Shown here: one piece after another, positions 1 through 6,695 of the stretch
Numbering within the stretch: the stretch's first letter is position 1
How the letters are laid out: each line of letters opens with the position of its first letter
DNA from: Chryseobacterium gleum
Lineage (GTDB): Bacteria > Bacteroidota > Bacteroidia > Flavobacteriales_C > GCA-002722245
Direction of reading: 5' to 3'
NCBI GenBank assembly: GCA_945903925.1
Contig: CAMDPJ010000024.1
Coordinates: 1 to 16,506 of the forward strand
DNA length: 16,506 nt
The notes under the pieces: model-generated
What the model was told of the DNA's origin: nothing
The model's database searches: none
What the model saw: the letters and a program-made list of their open reading frames with translations, nothing else
Program-made: the position numbers and the translations under genes

Positions 1-5
1 TCCAG

Positions 6-185
6 TATGGTAACGCTAACTATCCCTCTTAGAGAAGAGGGGTGCGATTTAGCTTTGCGGGCTGATGGGAGATGGACCAAATTCAGCACAAAGCAATTCA
101 TGCAAAATTAATATTCCATCTCCCGCCAACACACAAGCATTTCCACACGCCCTCTTCTCTAAGAGGGATAGTTAGTGTTCCCATA
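6..185. repeat. MITE-like element with long terminal inverted repeats
   Basis: Positions 16-41 and 150-175 form a perfect 26-bp inverted repeat. Pairing continues outward to 6 and 185 with only two mismatches, giving 36-bp arms. Each arm is also a hairpin by itself (24-30 with 35-41; 150-156 with 161-167; four-base loops). A second, nested inverted repeat of 10 bp lies inside (67-76 with 115-124). There is no ORF inside. The shape, about 180 bp with long terminal inverted repeats and no gene, resembles a miniature inverted-repeat element. Mobility is inferred; I see no clear target-site duplication. Confidence 0.6.
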
Positions 186-216
186 ATCCAAAAAAGTCAA
201 AGTCATTTAATTGGAA

Positions 217-253
217 GCTGAATCCCGAGAATCGGGACGGTAAAAGATTCAGC
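217..253. repeat. Nested hairpin
   Basis: GCTGAATC at 217-224 pairs with GATTCAGC at 246-253. Inside the interval, TCCCGA at 223-228 pairs with TCGGGA at 232-237 across a three-base loop. The two stems share 223-224, so they are alternatives or partly stacked. No T-tract follows, so it is not a standard terminator. Confidence 0.4.
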
Positions 254-255
254 AA

Positions 256-271
256 TCAGTCAGCTGACTGA
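256..271. repeat. 16-bp perfect palindrome
   Basis: The sequence TCAGTCAGCTGACTGA is its own reverse complement over all 16 bases. It lies three bases after the hairpin at 217-253 in gene-free DNA. It could be a protein-binding site or part of a repeat element; there is no adjacent promoter to favour the first. Confidence 0.4.
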
Positions 272-397
272 CAAGCGTTCACTGCGCTAAACTGAGCAGA
301 GATGAGGATAGTTCCAAATCTGATTCTAGCAAAAATTTTTCACTTACATTTTTCCCGCAGGAATGCAGAAAACAATTGAATTTAGTTCGTCATGTAG

Positions 398-416
398 AGA
401 CAGATAGAATCTGTCT
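398..416. repeat. Short hairpin (8-bp stem, 3-base loop)
   Basis: AGACAGAT at 398-405 pairs perfectly with ATCTGTCT at 409-416 around a three-base loop. The hairpin sits between two direct copies of AGTTCGTCAT (384-393 and 445-454), which suggests it belongs to a small inserted unit. The sequence after it (TAAAAAGA) is not a T-tract, so it is unlikely to terminate plus-strand transcription. Confidence 0.45.
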
Positions 417-444
417 TAAAAAGATTATTGCCTTTCCTAAACTC

Positions 445-550
445 AGTTCGTCATTGCGAGGTACCACGAAGCAACCTTATCATGAAATACTAATTAAAAC
501 ACAATGAGATTGCTTCATTTTTGGGTACAAAAATTTCGCAAAGACGAACT
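445..550. repeat. Imperfect inverted-repeat element (MITE-like)
   Basis: The outer 15 bases at 445-459 match the reverse complement of 536-550 at 14 of 15 positions. Further in, GAAGCAA at 468-474 faces TTGCTTC at 510-516, so the pairing continues with gaps. Related intergenic units of the form CGTCATTGCGAG...GAAGCAA occur widely in bacterial genomes. The stretch 458-475 is 16/18 identical to 8339-8356 in another inverted repeat of this window. The element ends 20 bases from the stop codon of the transcarbamylase gene. Confidence 0.5.
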
Positions 551-569
551 GTGTAAAAGATGATTGGAT

Positions 570-1517
570 CTACTTCCCCTCCAAAATCTTCTTAATCACC
601 AACTGCGCAGAAGTCACTCTATTAGCGGCTTGTGCGATGATGATAGAATTTTCAGAGTCGATAACATCGTCGTTCACCACCACATTTCTGCGAACAGGAA
701 GGCAGTGCATAAACTTAGCGTTATTGGTAAGCGCCATTTTATCGGAAGAGACTGTCCATGCTGGATCAGTTGAAAGAATTTCTCCGTATGAAGTATAAGA
801 CGACCAGTTTTTAGCGTAAATAAAATCGGCCCCTTTAAACGCTTCTTTTTGATCGCGCTCTAACTTCACTCCGTCCATAAATTCGGGAGCCAAATCATAG
901 CCTTCTGGATTGGTAACAACAAAATCTACATCGGCGTTTTTCATCCACTCTACAAAGCTATTCGGCACCGCTTGCGGCAATGCTTTAGGGTGTGGCGCCC
1001 AGGTTAAAACTACTTTCGGACGAGCCACTTTTTTAAATTCTTCTATCGTAATTAAATCGGCAAAAGATTGCAAAGGATGCAAGGTAGATGACTCCAAATT
1101 TACGATAGGCACACCTGCGTATTTCATGAAACTTTTTAGTACTTCTTCTGAGTAATCTTTATCACGATTTTTTAATTCGGCAAAAGAACGAACCGCAATA
1201 ATATCGCAATAAGCTCCCATTACACGAGCTGCATCTTTCACATGTTCTGCGGCGTCACCATTCATCACCGCGCCATCTTCCATCTCTAATTTCCAACCAT
1301 CAGAACCAACGTTCATGCTAATTACACTCATGCCTAAATTGATGGCTGCCTTTTGTGTGCTCAAACGTGTTCTTAAACTAGAATTAAAGAAAATTAAACC
1401 AATGGTTTTGCCTTTTCCAAGGTTAGAAAAATTAGCAATGTTTTTTTTCAATTCGATAGCTTCTGCCACCGCAGCAGAAAGATTACCCGCATCTTTAACA
1501 GAAAAGAAGTGTTGCAT
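570..1517 (-). CDS. argF': N-succinylornithine (or N-acetylornithine) carbamoyltransferase
   Basis: This cytoplasmic enzyme transfers the carbamoyl group of carbamoyl phosphate to an N-acylated ornithine, the Bacteroidota variant of arginine synthesis in which the acyl group is kept through this step. The 315-residue length is typical of the family. Carbamoyl-phosphate-binding residues are visible as SSLRTR (46-51), R110, HPLQ (147-150) and HCLPVRRN (271-278). A proline-rich loop sits at about 171-188. Residue 90, by my count the position that separates succinyl- from acetylornithine enzymes (Pro in the Bacteroides fragilis enzyme, Glu in the Xanthomonas one), is Ala. Small residues there were reported to favour succinylornithine, so that substrate is the better guess. 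The gene starts four bases after the argH stop and is surely co-transcribed with it. Confidence 0.93.
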   Translation of the reverse strand: MQHFFSVKDAGNLSAAVAEAIELKKNIANFSNLGKGKTIGLIFFNSSLRTRLSTQKAAINLGMSVISMNVGSDGWKLEMEDGAVMNGDAAEHVKDAARVMGAYCDIIAVRSFAELKNRDKDYSEEVLKSFMKYAGVPIVNLESSTLHPLQSFADLITIEEFKKVARPKVVLTWAPHPKALPQAVPNSFVEWMKNADVDFVVTNPEGYDLAPEFMDGVKLERDQKEAFKGADFIYAKNWSSYTSYGEILSTDPAWTVSSDKMALTNNAKFMHCLPVRRNVVVNDDVIDSENSIIIAQAANRVTSAQLVIKKILEGK

Positions 1518-1521
1518 CTCG

Positions 1522-2856
1522 TTATACTTTTAATAATTTTTGAATCGCTTTATCTACTGCAGCACCGTTAATTTTAGCACGTGCCTTCTTCATTTTGCGT
1601 TGAATATCTTTATTACACAAATTGCCTATGCTGCCTTCGTGCGTGTGTTTTACCGTTCTCTCCGGATTGAAATTTCCTTCTTCAATTTCTATCCCCACTT
1701 GCTTGTATGCATCGCGGAAAGGGAGTCCGTTTGTCGCTCTACGGTTCACTTCTTCTACACTGAAAAGGTAAACGTATTTGTCGTCTTTCAAGATGTCTTT
1801 TTTCACTCCGATATTCAGCACCATCAACAAAGCCATTTCCAAACAAGCTTTCATTTCTTTGAAGAGGTAAATGTATTTTTCTTTGAGTAATTGCAAATCG
1901 CGGAAGTAGCCTGAAGTTAAATTTCCTGTCATCATTGCCAACTCGAATTGCACAGCTTGCATGGCATTGCATTTAGAGCGCAGCAATTCAAAAACATCGG
2001 GATTTTTCTTGTGCGGCATGATGCTAGAACCTGTGGTGAATTCTTTGGGTAGAGTAATGAAGCTAAAATTCTGACTCATATACAAACAACTATCGGCAGC
2101 GAATTTCCCAAGAGTAGAAGCCAAAGAAGCCATTGCCGCAGCAACAGTTTTTTCGGTTTTCCCGCGTGTCATTTGCGCATAAACCACGTTGTAATGTAAG
2201 TCTTCAAACCCCAACAACTGTGTAGTTAATTTACGTTTGATAGGAAAAGAAGAACCATATCCTGCCGCAGAACCCAAAGGATTCTGATTCGTCATTTTGT
2301 AAGCCGTGGCCAGCATTTCCATATCGTCGCTTAACGATTCGGCATAAGCGCCAAACCACAAGCCGAAGGAAGAAGGCATGGCCACTTGCAAATGCGTATA
2401 GCCAGGCAATAAAACGTTTTTATGTGTTTCACTTTGTTTGATAAAGGCATCAAACAGTTTTTGTGTAAGTGTAGCTATTTCAATGGTTTTAGCGCGGCCA
2501 TACAATTTTAGATCCACCAAAACCTGGTCGTTACGTGAACGCGCTGCATGAACTTTTTTACCTGCATCACCCAAAGATTTAGTCAACAACATCTCTACTT
2601 GAGAATGCACATCTTCCACGCCAGCTTCAATAGTGAATAACCCTTTTAAAGCTGTTATATAAATTTTTTTGAGTTCTCTTTTAAGCTTAGGCAATTCCTT
2701 TTTCTCTAACAATCCCACTTCGGCGAGCATGGTGATATGCGCCATGGTACCCAAAACATCAAAAGGTGCTAACTCTAAATCGAGCACATTGTCGTTGCCT
2801 ATGGTGAAAGCCTCTATGGCCTTATCAACTTTAAATCCTTTGTCCCAAAGTTTCAT
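1522..2856 (-). CDS. argH: Argininosuccinate lyase
   Basis: The enzyme splits argininosuccinate into arginine and fumarate, the last step of arginine synthesis, in the cytoplasm as a homotetramer. The 444 residues are near the family's usual length. Family motifs are all present: HAARSRND at 103-110, GYTHLQ at 152-157 with the active-site His at 155, and the fumarase/aspartase superfamily signature GSSIMPHKKNP at 276-286, whose serines (277/278) include the catalytic base. It is the first gene of a minus-strand pair, with argF' four bases downstream. The other arg genes are not in the window, so the usual larger cluster is split or lies elsewhere. The start at 2856 gives the expected N-terminus, beginning MKLWDKG. 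Confidence 0.96.
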   Translation of the reverse strand: MKLWDKGFKVDKAIEAFTIGNDNVLDLELAPFDVLGTMAHITMLAEVGLLEKKELPKLKRELKKIYITALKGLFTIEAGVEDVHSQVEMLLTKSLGDAGKKVHAARSRNDQVLVDLKLYGRAKTIEIATLTQKLFDAFIKQSETHKNVLLPGYTHLQVAMPSSFGLWFGAYAESLSDDMEMLATAYKMTNQNPLGSAAGYGSSFPIKRKLTTQLLGFEDLHYNVVYAQMTRGKTEKTVAAAMASLASTLGKFAADSCLYMSQNFSFITLPKEFTTGSSIMPHKKNPDVFELLRSKCNAMQAVQFELAMMTGNLTSGYFRDLQLLKEKYIYLFKEMKACLEMALLMVLNIGVKKDILKDDKYVYLFSVEEVNRRATNGLPFRDAYKQVGIEIEEGNFNPERTVKHTHEGSIGNLCNKDIQRKMKKARAKINGAAVDKAIQKLLKV

Positions 2857-3059
2857 CTGTGCTTAATTTTCTTTTAATGGTCAGCCGTAATCCTCAGCAG
2901 AGGATTTCATGCTTTGCGACAAATATCGGAAAAAAAGTGATGAAAATTTCCTTCAATCAGTGTGCATTGAACAAAAATACTGGAAAGCAACTATTCGTAT
3001 TTTCTTTCGTTTCTATTTGGAATGCTTTTTGTGTTTACATCAACAAAACAGATCTACTT

Positions 3060-3878
3060 ATGAAAACTTCAAGAATCTTTCTGCTGGCGGCTATTGTAGC
3101 CTTAATTTCATTTTCATTTACTTTGCAACCTGCTCAAACAGCATCATCTGCAGCGCCGGCGACTAAATTGCGCAACATTAATAACCAAGCATTCAAACGA
3201 GGCGAAAAACTAAAATATAGAATACATTACGGGGTGATTGATGCTGGAATAGCGTCGTTGGAAGTTGCCAATGATACTATGATGATTGCTAAAAGACCTA
3301 CTTTACATGTTATCGCAAGAGGTTTCACCAATTCTGTTTGGGATAAAGTGTATATGGTACGCGACAAATACGAAAGTTATATTGACGAACAAGCCATTTT
3401 ACCGTGGTACCACATTCGTCGCGTAAACGAAGGGGGTTATAAAATTGAGCACGATATTGCGTTCAATCATTTTAAGAAAGAAGCCATTATCAATAAAATT
3501 CGTTACGCCACCGATACCAATACACAAGACATGATTTCGGTTTTATATTATGCGCGCACCTTGGATTTTTCTTCGGCTAAAAAAGGAGATTTATTTACCA
3601 TTAACACCTTCTTCGATTTCGAAAATTATCCTTTAAAATTGAAATATATGGGTACTCAGGTAATTTCAACATCGATAGGTAAAATCAACTGTTATAAGTT
3701 TCACCCTGTGATGGAAAAAGGTAGAGTTTTTAAAACTGAGGAAGATATGACGGTGTGGATTTCTGCCGATGCCAATAAAATTCCAGTTCGTTTGCAAACC
3801 GATATTTTGGTGGGTGCGGTTAAGATGGATTTGATTGAGTATTCGGGACTTGTAGCCACTTTGAACAAAGTGAAATAA
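3060..3878 (+). CDS. DUF3108 domain-containing exported protein
   Basis: The 272-residue product starts with a hydrophobic signal-like segment (residues 6-24 after MKTSR) and continues with the DUF3108 domain, recognisable from GEKLKYRIHYGVIDAGIASLEV-like sequence near residue 50 onward. Family members are periplasmic or cell-envelope beta-rich proteins of unknown function. An in-frame start at 2859 would add 67 residues, but that extension looks non-coding, places the signal segment internally and runs through the divergent argH promoter region, so ATG 3060 is preferred. The gene is divergent from argH and is closed by the terminator at 3927-3961, so it is probably monocistronic. Cleavage is not certain; the segment could be an anchor. 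Confidence 0.8.
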   Translation: MKTSRIFLLAAIVALISFSFTLQPAQTASSAAPATKLRNINNQAFKRGEKLKYRIHYGVIDAGIASLEVANDTMMIAKRPTLHVIARGFTNSVWDKVYMVRDKYESYIDEQAILPWYHIRRVNEGGYKIEHDIAFNHFKKEAIINKIRYATDTNTQDMISVLYYARTLDFSSAKKGDLFTINTFFDFENYPLKLKYMGTQVISTSIGKINCYKFHPVMEKGRVFKTEEDMTVWISADANKIPVRLQTDILVGAVKMDLIEYSGLVATLNKVK

Positions 3879-3926
3879 TAACTTTTTAAAAAAAGCATCA
3901 AGCCCTCTTTTCTTTTTTTTGTATTT

Positions 3927-3961
3927 TCCCTTCCTGTTTAATTCAGGAAGGGATTTTTTTT
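3927..3961 (+). terminator. Rho-independent terminator
   Basis: TCCCTTCCTG at 3927-3936 pairs perfectly with CAGGAAGGGA at 3944-3953 around a seven-base loop, followed by eight T at 3954-3961. It lies 48 bases after the DUF3108 stop and 21 bases before the M23 peptidase start. It therefore separates the two transcription units, unless read-through occurs. Confidence 0.88.
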
Positions 3962-3982
3962 CCTCCTCAAAGAAGTCGGTTG

Positions 3983-5227
3983 ATGAAGAAATATTTGCTT
4001 ACAGTTATTGGTATACTCTCCGTTTTTTCAATTGTATATTTTGCATTCATTAAAGATGGTGGAATTTTTGGCGGCGATGATGAATTACGTAAACTAAGAG
4101 AAGATTCGGCGTCGGCTGTTAAATACGGCTTAACAGTAGATTCTTTCCATGTGGTAGAAGATAAGGTAGATAAGAATCAGTTGATTTCAGATATCTTTTT
4201 AAAACATCATGTGCCTTATGATGATATCAATGAAGTATTGAATAAAGGAAAAGATGTTTTTGACGTGCGTAAGTTTCGAGCCGATCAGCCCTACACCGTT
4301 TTTTGCTCTAAAGATTCTACCAAACGCGCTCAATGTTTTGTATATGAAAACAATGCTTACGAATATGTAGTGTATGATTTTCGCGATAGTTTATATGTGT
4401 ACATGGGCACGAAGCCTGTTGTAACCGTAGAACAAAAAGCATCGGGTGTAATCAATAGTTCTTTGTATGAAGCAATGACCAGCAACGGCTTAACGGCAGC
4501 GTTGGCAAATGAGTTGGCGGCAGTTTACGCCTGGACTATCGATTTCTACCGCATTCAAAAAGGAGATAAATTCAAGGTGATTTTCGATGAGATTCAGGTA
4601 GAAGGAGAATCGGTAGGCATTAAAAAAATTAAGGCTGCTGTTTTCGAACACGATGGAAAAGAATACTACGCCGTTAACTTCGAACAAGATGGTTTAACGG
4701 GCTATTACGATGAGGAGAGTAGAGGTTTAAAACGTGCTTTCTTAAAAGCTCCAGTGAAGTTTTCTCACATCTCTTCGCGCTTTACGATGAAACGTTTTCA
4801 CCCCGTACAACATCGTTGGAAAGCGCATTTAGGTACCGATTATGCAGCTCCTGTGGGAACACCCATTATGAGTACTGCTGCAGGTACCGTGATTGCTGCA
4901 ACATACAATGGTGGCAATGGAAATTATGTGAAAGTACAACACAACAAAACCTACACAACACAATATTTGCACATGTCGAAAATCGTAAGTGGTATGCGCC
5001 CCGGCGCCCGCGTTTCGCAAGGTCAGGTGATTGGTTATGTAGGTTCTACGGGTTTGTCTAGCGGTCCGCATGTATGCTACCGCTTCTGGAAAAACGGAGT
5101 GCAAGTAGATGCTTTGCGAGAAAAATTACCAATGAGTGAGCCGATCAGAAAAGGCAATCGCGCTGCCTTCGATAAAGTAGCTGAGGAGATGGTAAAGTTG
5201 TTGAAAGAAATAGAGTATAAGGGATAA
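3983..5227 (+). CDS. Membrane-anchored M23 family metallopeptidase, HxC variant
   Basis: This is a 414-residue cell-envelope protein of the LytM/M23 class, which cleave peptide crosslinks in peptidoglycan or act as scaffolds for such enzymes. An N-terminal membrane segment covers about residues 3-22. A middle region (about 50-260) resembles the OapA/LysM-like part found in similar proteins. The M23 domain occupies about 265-385 with the metal-site pair H282-xxx-D286 and H330. The last motif, normally HxH, reads H363-V-C365, so a cysteine replaces the second His, which is a zinc ligand in LytM. From memory, similar GPHVCYRFWKNG sequences occur in other Bacteroidota M23 proteins, so this is a subfamily trait rather than a random mutation. 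ATG 3983 is chosen over the in-frame TTG at 3980. Confidence 0.88.
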   Translation: MKKYLLTVIGILSVFSIVYFAFIKDGGIFGGDDELRKLREDSASAVKYGLTVDSFHVVEDKVDKNQLISDIFLKHHVPYDDINEVLNKGKDVFDVRKFRADQPYTVFCSKDSTKRAQCFVYENNAYEYVVYDFRDSLYVYMGTKPVVTVEQKASGVINSSLYEAMTSNGLTAALANELAAVYAWTIDFYRIQKGDKFKVIFDEIQVEGESVGIKKIKAAVFEHDGKEYYAVNFEQDGLTGYYDEESRGLKRAFLKAPVKFSHISSRFTMKRFHPVQHRWKAHLGTDYAAPVGTPIMSTAAGTVIAATYNGGNGNYVKVQHNKTYTTQYLHMSKIVSGMRPGARVSQGQVIGYVGSTGLSSGPHVCYRFWKNGVQVDALREKLPMSEPIRKGNRAAFDKVAEEMVKLLKEIEYKG

Positions 5228-5246
5228 TCTCGTTTTCTTTCTGGCG

Positions 5247-5262
5247 CCCGTTTCCTAACGGG
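5247..5262 (+). other. Short GC-rich hairpin after the M23 gene
   Basis: CCCGTT at 5247-5252 pairs with AACGGG at 5257-5262 around a TCCT loop. No T-tract follows directly, but the stronger terminator candidate lies 15 bases on. It may contribute to 3'-end formation or processing of the M23 transcript. Confidence 0.35.
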
Positions 5263-5277
5263 GGACTAATTTACTCC

Positions 5278-5302
5278 AGCAATTTCATTGCTTTTTGTTT
5301 TT
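5278..5302 (+). terminator. Probable rho-independent terminator
   Basis: AGCAAT at 5278-5283 pairs with ATTGCT at 5287-5292 around a three-base loop, followed by a run of T interrupted by one G up to 5302. It sits 50 bases after the M23 stop and just upstream of the regulator's operator-like dyad, so it would isolate the peptidase gene from the next operon. The stem is short and AT-rich, so termination may be partial. Confidence 0.55.
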
Positions 5303-5311
5303 AGCAAAACA

Positions 5312-5335
5312 AACTTTCAATATATTTTGAAAGTT
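5312..5335 (+). promoter_or_regulatory. Operator-like dyad before the GbsR/MarR gene
   Basis: Arms AACTTTCAA (5312-5320) and TTGAAAGTT (5327-5335) are perfectly complementary over nine bases. Written as ACTTTCA-N8-TGAAAGT, the geometry equals that of the dyad at 5879-5900. The right half overlaps a plausible Bacteroidota -7-like sequence (TATATTTTG at 5321-5329), with TTTG at 5294-5297 as a distant -33 candidate. A dimer bound here would cover the promoter, which suggests autoregulation by the GbsR/MarR protein encoded 25 bases downstream. The dyad is seen directly; the binding partner is inferred. Confidence 0.6.
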
Positions 5336-5360
5336 CAATAATATATCTTAGTTTTGATTT

Positions 5361-5864
5361 ATGGAACTGCAAGAAGCAAAAAATGAATTTATACAAGCAT
5401 GGGGAACCTTCGGCAGCGAATGGGGCATTAACAGAACCATGGCGCAAATTCACGCTTTATTATTGGTAAGCGCAGAACCTTTGAGTACCGAGGATATTAT
5501 GGAGCAGTTGGAAGTTTCTCGTGGAAATGTAAATATGAACACGCGCGATTTAATAGCATGGGGAATTGTTTACCGTGTGACCAAAAAAGGAGAGCGCAAA
5601 GAGTTTTTTGAAGCCGACAAAGACATCTACAAAGTGGCCATCAAAATCATGAATGAGCGACGAAAAAGAGAACTGGGTCCGGTATTGGAAACCCTTCGCG
5701 AACTCAAGCAAGTAAAAGGAAGCGATGCAGAAGCAAAAGAATTTAAAAAAGTACTTGCCGATATTTCTTCGTTTGGAGAAAACACAGATAAAATGATTGA
5801 AAGAATGGTAAAAGCCGATGAAAATTGGTTTACAGGTTCGTTGATGAAATTCTTAGTTAAGTAA
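5361..5864 (+). CDS. GbsR/MarR family transcriptional regulator
   Basis: The 167-residue protein is a winged helix-turn-helix DNA-binding regulator of the GbsR branch of the MarR superfamily. The DNA-binding domain lies at about residues 15-90, with the recognition region near LSTEDIMEQLEVSRGNVNMN (41-60) and the wing near VTKKGERKEFFEAD. The C-terminal part is helical and charged (KIMNERRKRELGPVLETL), as expected for a dimerisation region. Length matches the family. It leads the unit DCC-DUF2071-SDR, and matched dyads stand before it and before the DCC gene. That makes it the likely local repressor or activator. The inducer is unknown; some GbsR relatives sense choline or other small osmolytes, but nothing here points to that. 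Confidence 0.9.
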   Translation: MELQEAKNEFIQAWGTFGSEWGINRTMAQIHALLLVSAEPLSTEDIMEQLEVSRGNVNMNTRDLIAWGIVYRVTKKGERKEFFEADKDIYKVAIKIMNERRKRELGPVLETLRELKQVKGSDAEAKEFKKVLADISSFGENTDKMIERMVKADENWFTGSLMKFLVK

Positions 5865-5878
5865 TTTTTTTGAATAAA

Positions 5879-5909
5879 ATTTTCAATAAAAACTGAAAAT
5901 ATTGAAAAT
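5879..5909 (+). promoter_or_regulatory. Second operator-like dyad, before the DCC gene
   Basis: ATTTTCA (5879-5885) and TGAAAAT (5894-5900) are complementary and separated by eight bases, the same arm length and spacing as at 5313-5334. A further half-site TTGAAAAT at 5902-5909 can also pair with the left arm (ten-base inverted repeat 5879-5888 with 5900-5909). The site ends directly at the ATG at 5910. Bound regulator here would block transcription or translation of the downstream three genes. The site is seen directly; the function is inferred. AT-rich DNA makes chance a real alternative for this copy alone. Confidence 0.5.
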
Positions 5910-6695
5910 ATGAAAACGATGTATTTCGATAACGGTTGCAGAGTTTGCAGAACTGGTGCCCTTTTGGCAGGAAAAGCTGGAATGGCAAGCGACAGCGAGT
6001 TGAATGAATTGCAAACAATGAGTGCTGAAGTATCTTGCGATTTAGATGCCGTTCGCTACTGCAATGAAATAGCTGTTTACGACAAGGAAACCAAAGAGTC
6101 TCGTTACGGAATAAAAGGAATGGTTTGGTTTGTAGAAGACAAATGGGGTAAATGGGTCAATGTTTTTTTGCTTCCTCCTATTTATCAAATTCTAAATTTC
6201 TTCTATCATATTTTTTCTTACAACAGAAAGATGATTGCGCCAGTTTATGAAAAAGTTGAGAACGATTGTAAGCCTGAGTTCCATTGGGGGTATAGGTTGG
6301 GTTATATTGGTTTGGCTTTCCTAATAGCGTGTTTGAGCGGTGGATTTTTGTCAGTTTACATTTTTGTAATTCCTAATTTAATAGTAGTTCTTTTTGCGAT
6401 TTTGATTGTTACGAAAGATGAAAAGATGGAAGTTGTAGGGCATATTTCATCTGTTATGCTAATTCAGATATTAATAGTGATGTTGATATTGCCGATGAAT
6501 TATTTACTTGGTTTAGTTGATTTAAATTCATCGTATTTTATTCCGATCATCGATATTTCATGCTTAGTTTTTAGTACGTGCTTTTTATATTATCGAAGAA
6601 TGAAATATTTGGGATTAGCTCATTATGAATATTTATTTTCTATTGTTTTTCTCATCTATTTTTTAGGATTATCATTTTATTTTGAAATTTTATGA
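5910..6695 (+). CDS. DCC-type thiol-disulfide oxidoreductase-like membrane protein
   Basis: The 261-residue protein begins with the DCC family motif: D7 followed by C10-R-V-C13 in FDNGCRVC, the redox pair of a thioredoxin-like fold (DUF393). After about residue 125 the protein becomes strongly hydrophobic, with roughly four to five membrane segments at about 128-168, 180-202, 208-228 and 240-259. DCC proteins with extra membrane helices are known; their substrates are not. The gene starts 46 bases after the regulator, and its ATG abuts the second dyad. It overlaps the DUF2071 gene by the four bases ATGA, so translation is probably coupled. A role in a small envelope redox or lipid-related pathway with its neighbours is only a guess. 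Confidence 0.72.
   Translation: MKTMYFDNGCRVCRTGALLAGKAGMASDSELNELQTMSAEVSCDLDAVRYCNEIAVYDKETKESRYGIKGMVWFVEDKWGKWVNVFLLPPIYQILNFFYHIFSYNRKMIAPVYEKVENDCKPEFHWGYRLGYIGLAFLIACLSGGFLSVYIFVIPNLIVVLFAILIVTKDEKMEVVGHISSVMLIQILIVMLILPMNYLLGLVDLNSSYFIPIIDISCLVFSTCFLYYRRMKYLGLAHYEYLFSIVFLIYFLGLSFYFEIL

Larger units (their letters stand above)
1..569. other. Gene-free, repeat-rich intergenic region
   Basis: No convincing coding sequence is visible here on either strand. The stretch holds at least five separate inverted-repeat structures, listed individually: a long-armed element at 6-185, a hairpin at 217-253, a 16-bp palindrome at 256-271, a hairpin at 398-416 and an imperfect inverted repeat at 445-550. 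It lies downstream of the minus-strand argH-argF' unit. I found no classical stem plus T-tract terminator for that unit, so one of the hairpins may do that job. The left edge of the window cuts the region, so its full extent is unknown. Confidence 0.8.

Noticed and set aside
1..569. CRISPR array suspected because of many repeats
   Set aside because: The repeats are inverted and unrelated in spacing and sequence; there are no regularly spaced direct repeats and no cas genes.
910..1155. Plus-strand open frames inside argF' and argH
   Set aside because: They are antisense shadows of strongly conserved enzymes and have no domain-like sequence.
2972..2979. Minus-strand TATTTTTG, a match to the Bacteroidota -7 box, for argH
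   Set aside because: No TTTG is found at the right -33 distance, and one short AT-rich match is expected by chance.
2859..3059. In-frame N-terminal extension of the DUF3108 gene starting at 2859
   Set aside because: It would add 67 residues with no recognisable sequence ahead of a clear signal segment at MKTSRIF and cover the divergent promoter region; ATG 3060 is more natural.
3980..3982. TTG start one codon upstream of the M23 peptidase ATG
   Set aside because: ATG at 3983 directly follows and gives a normal MKKYLL N-terminus.
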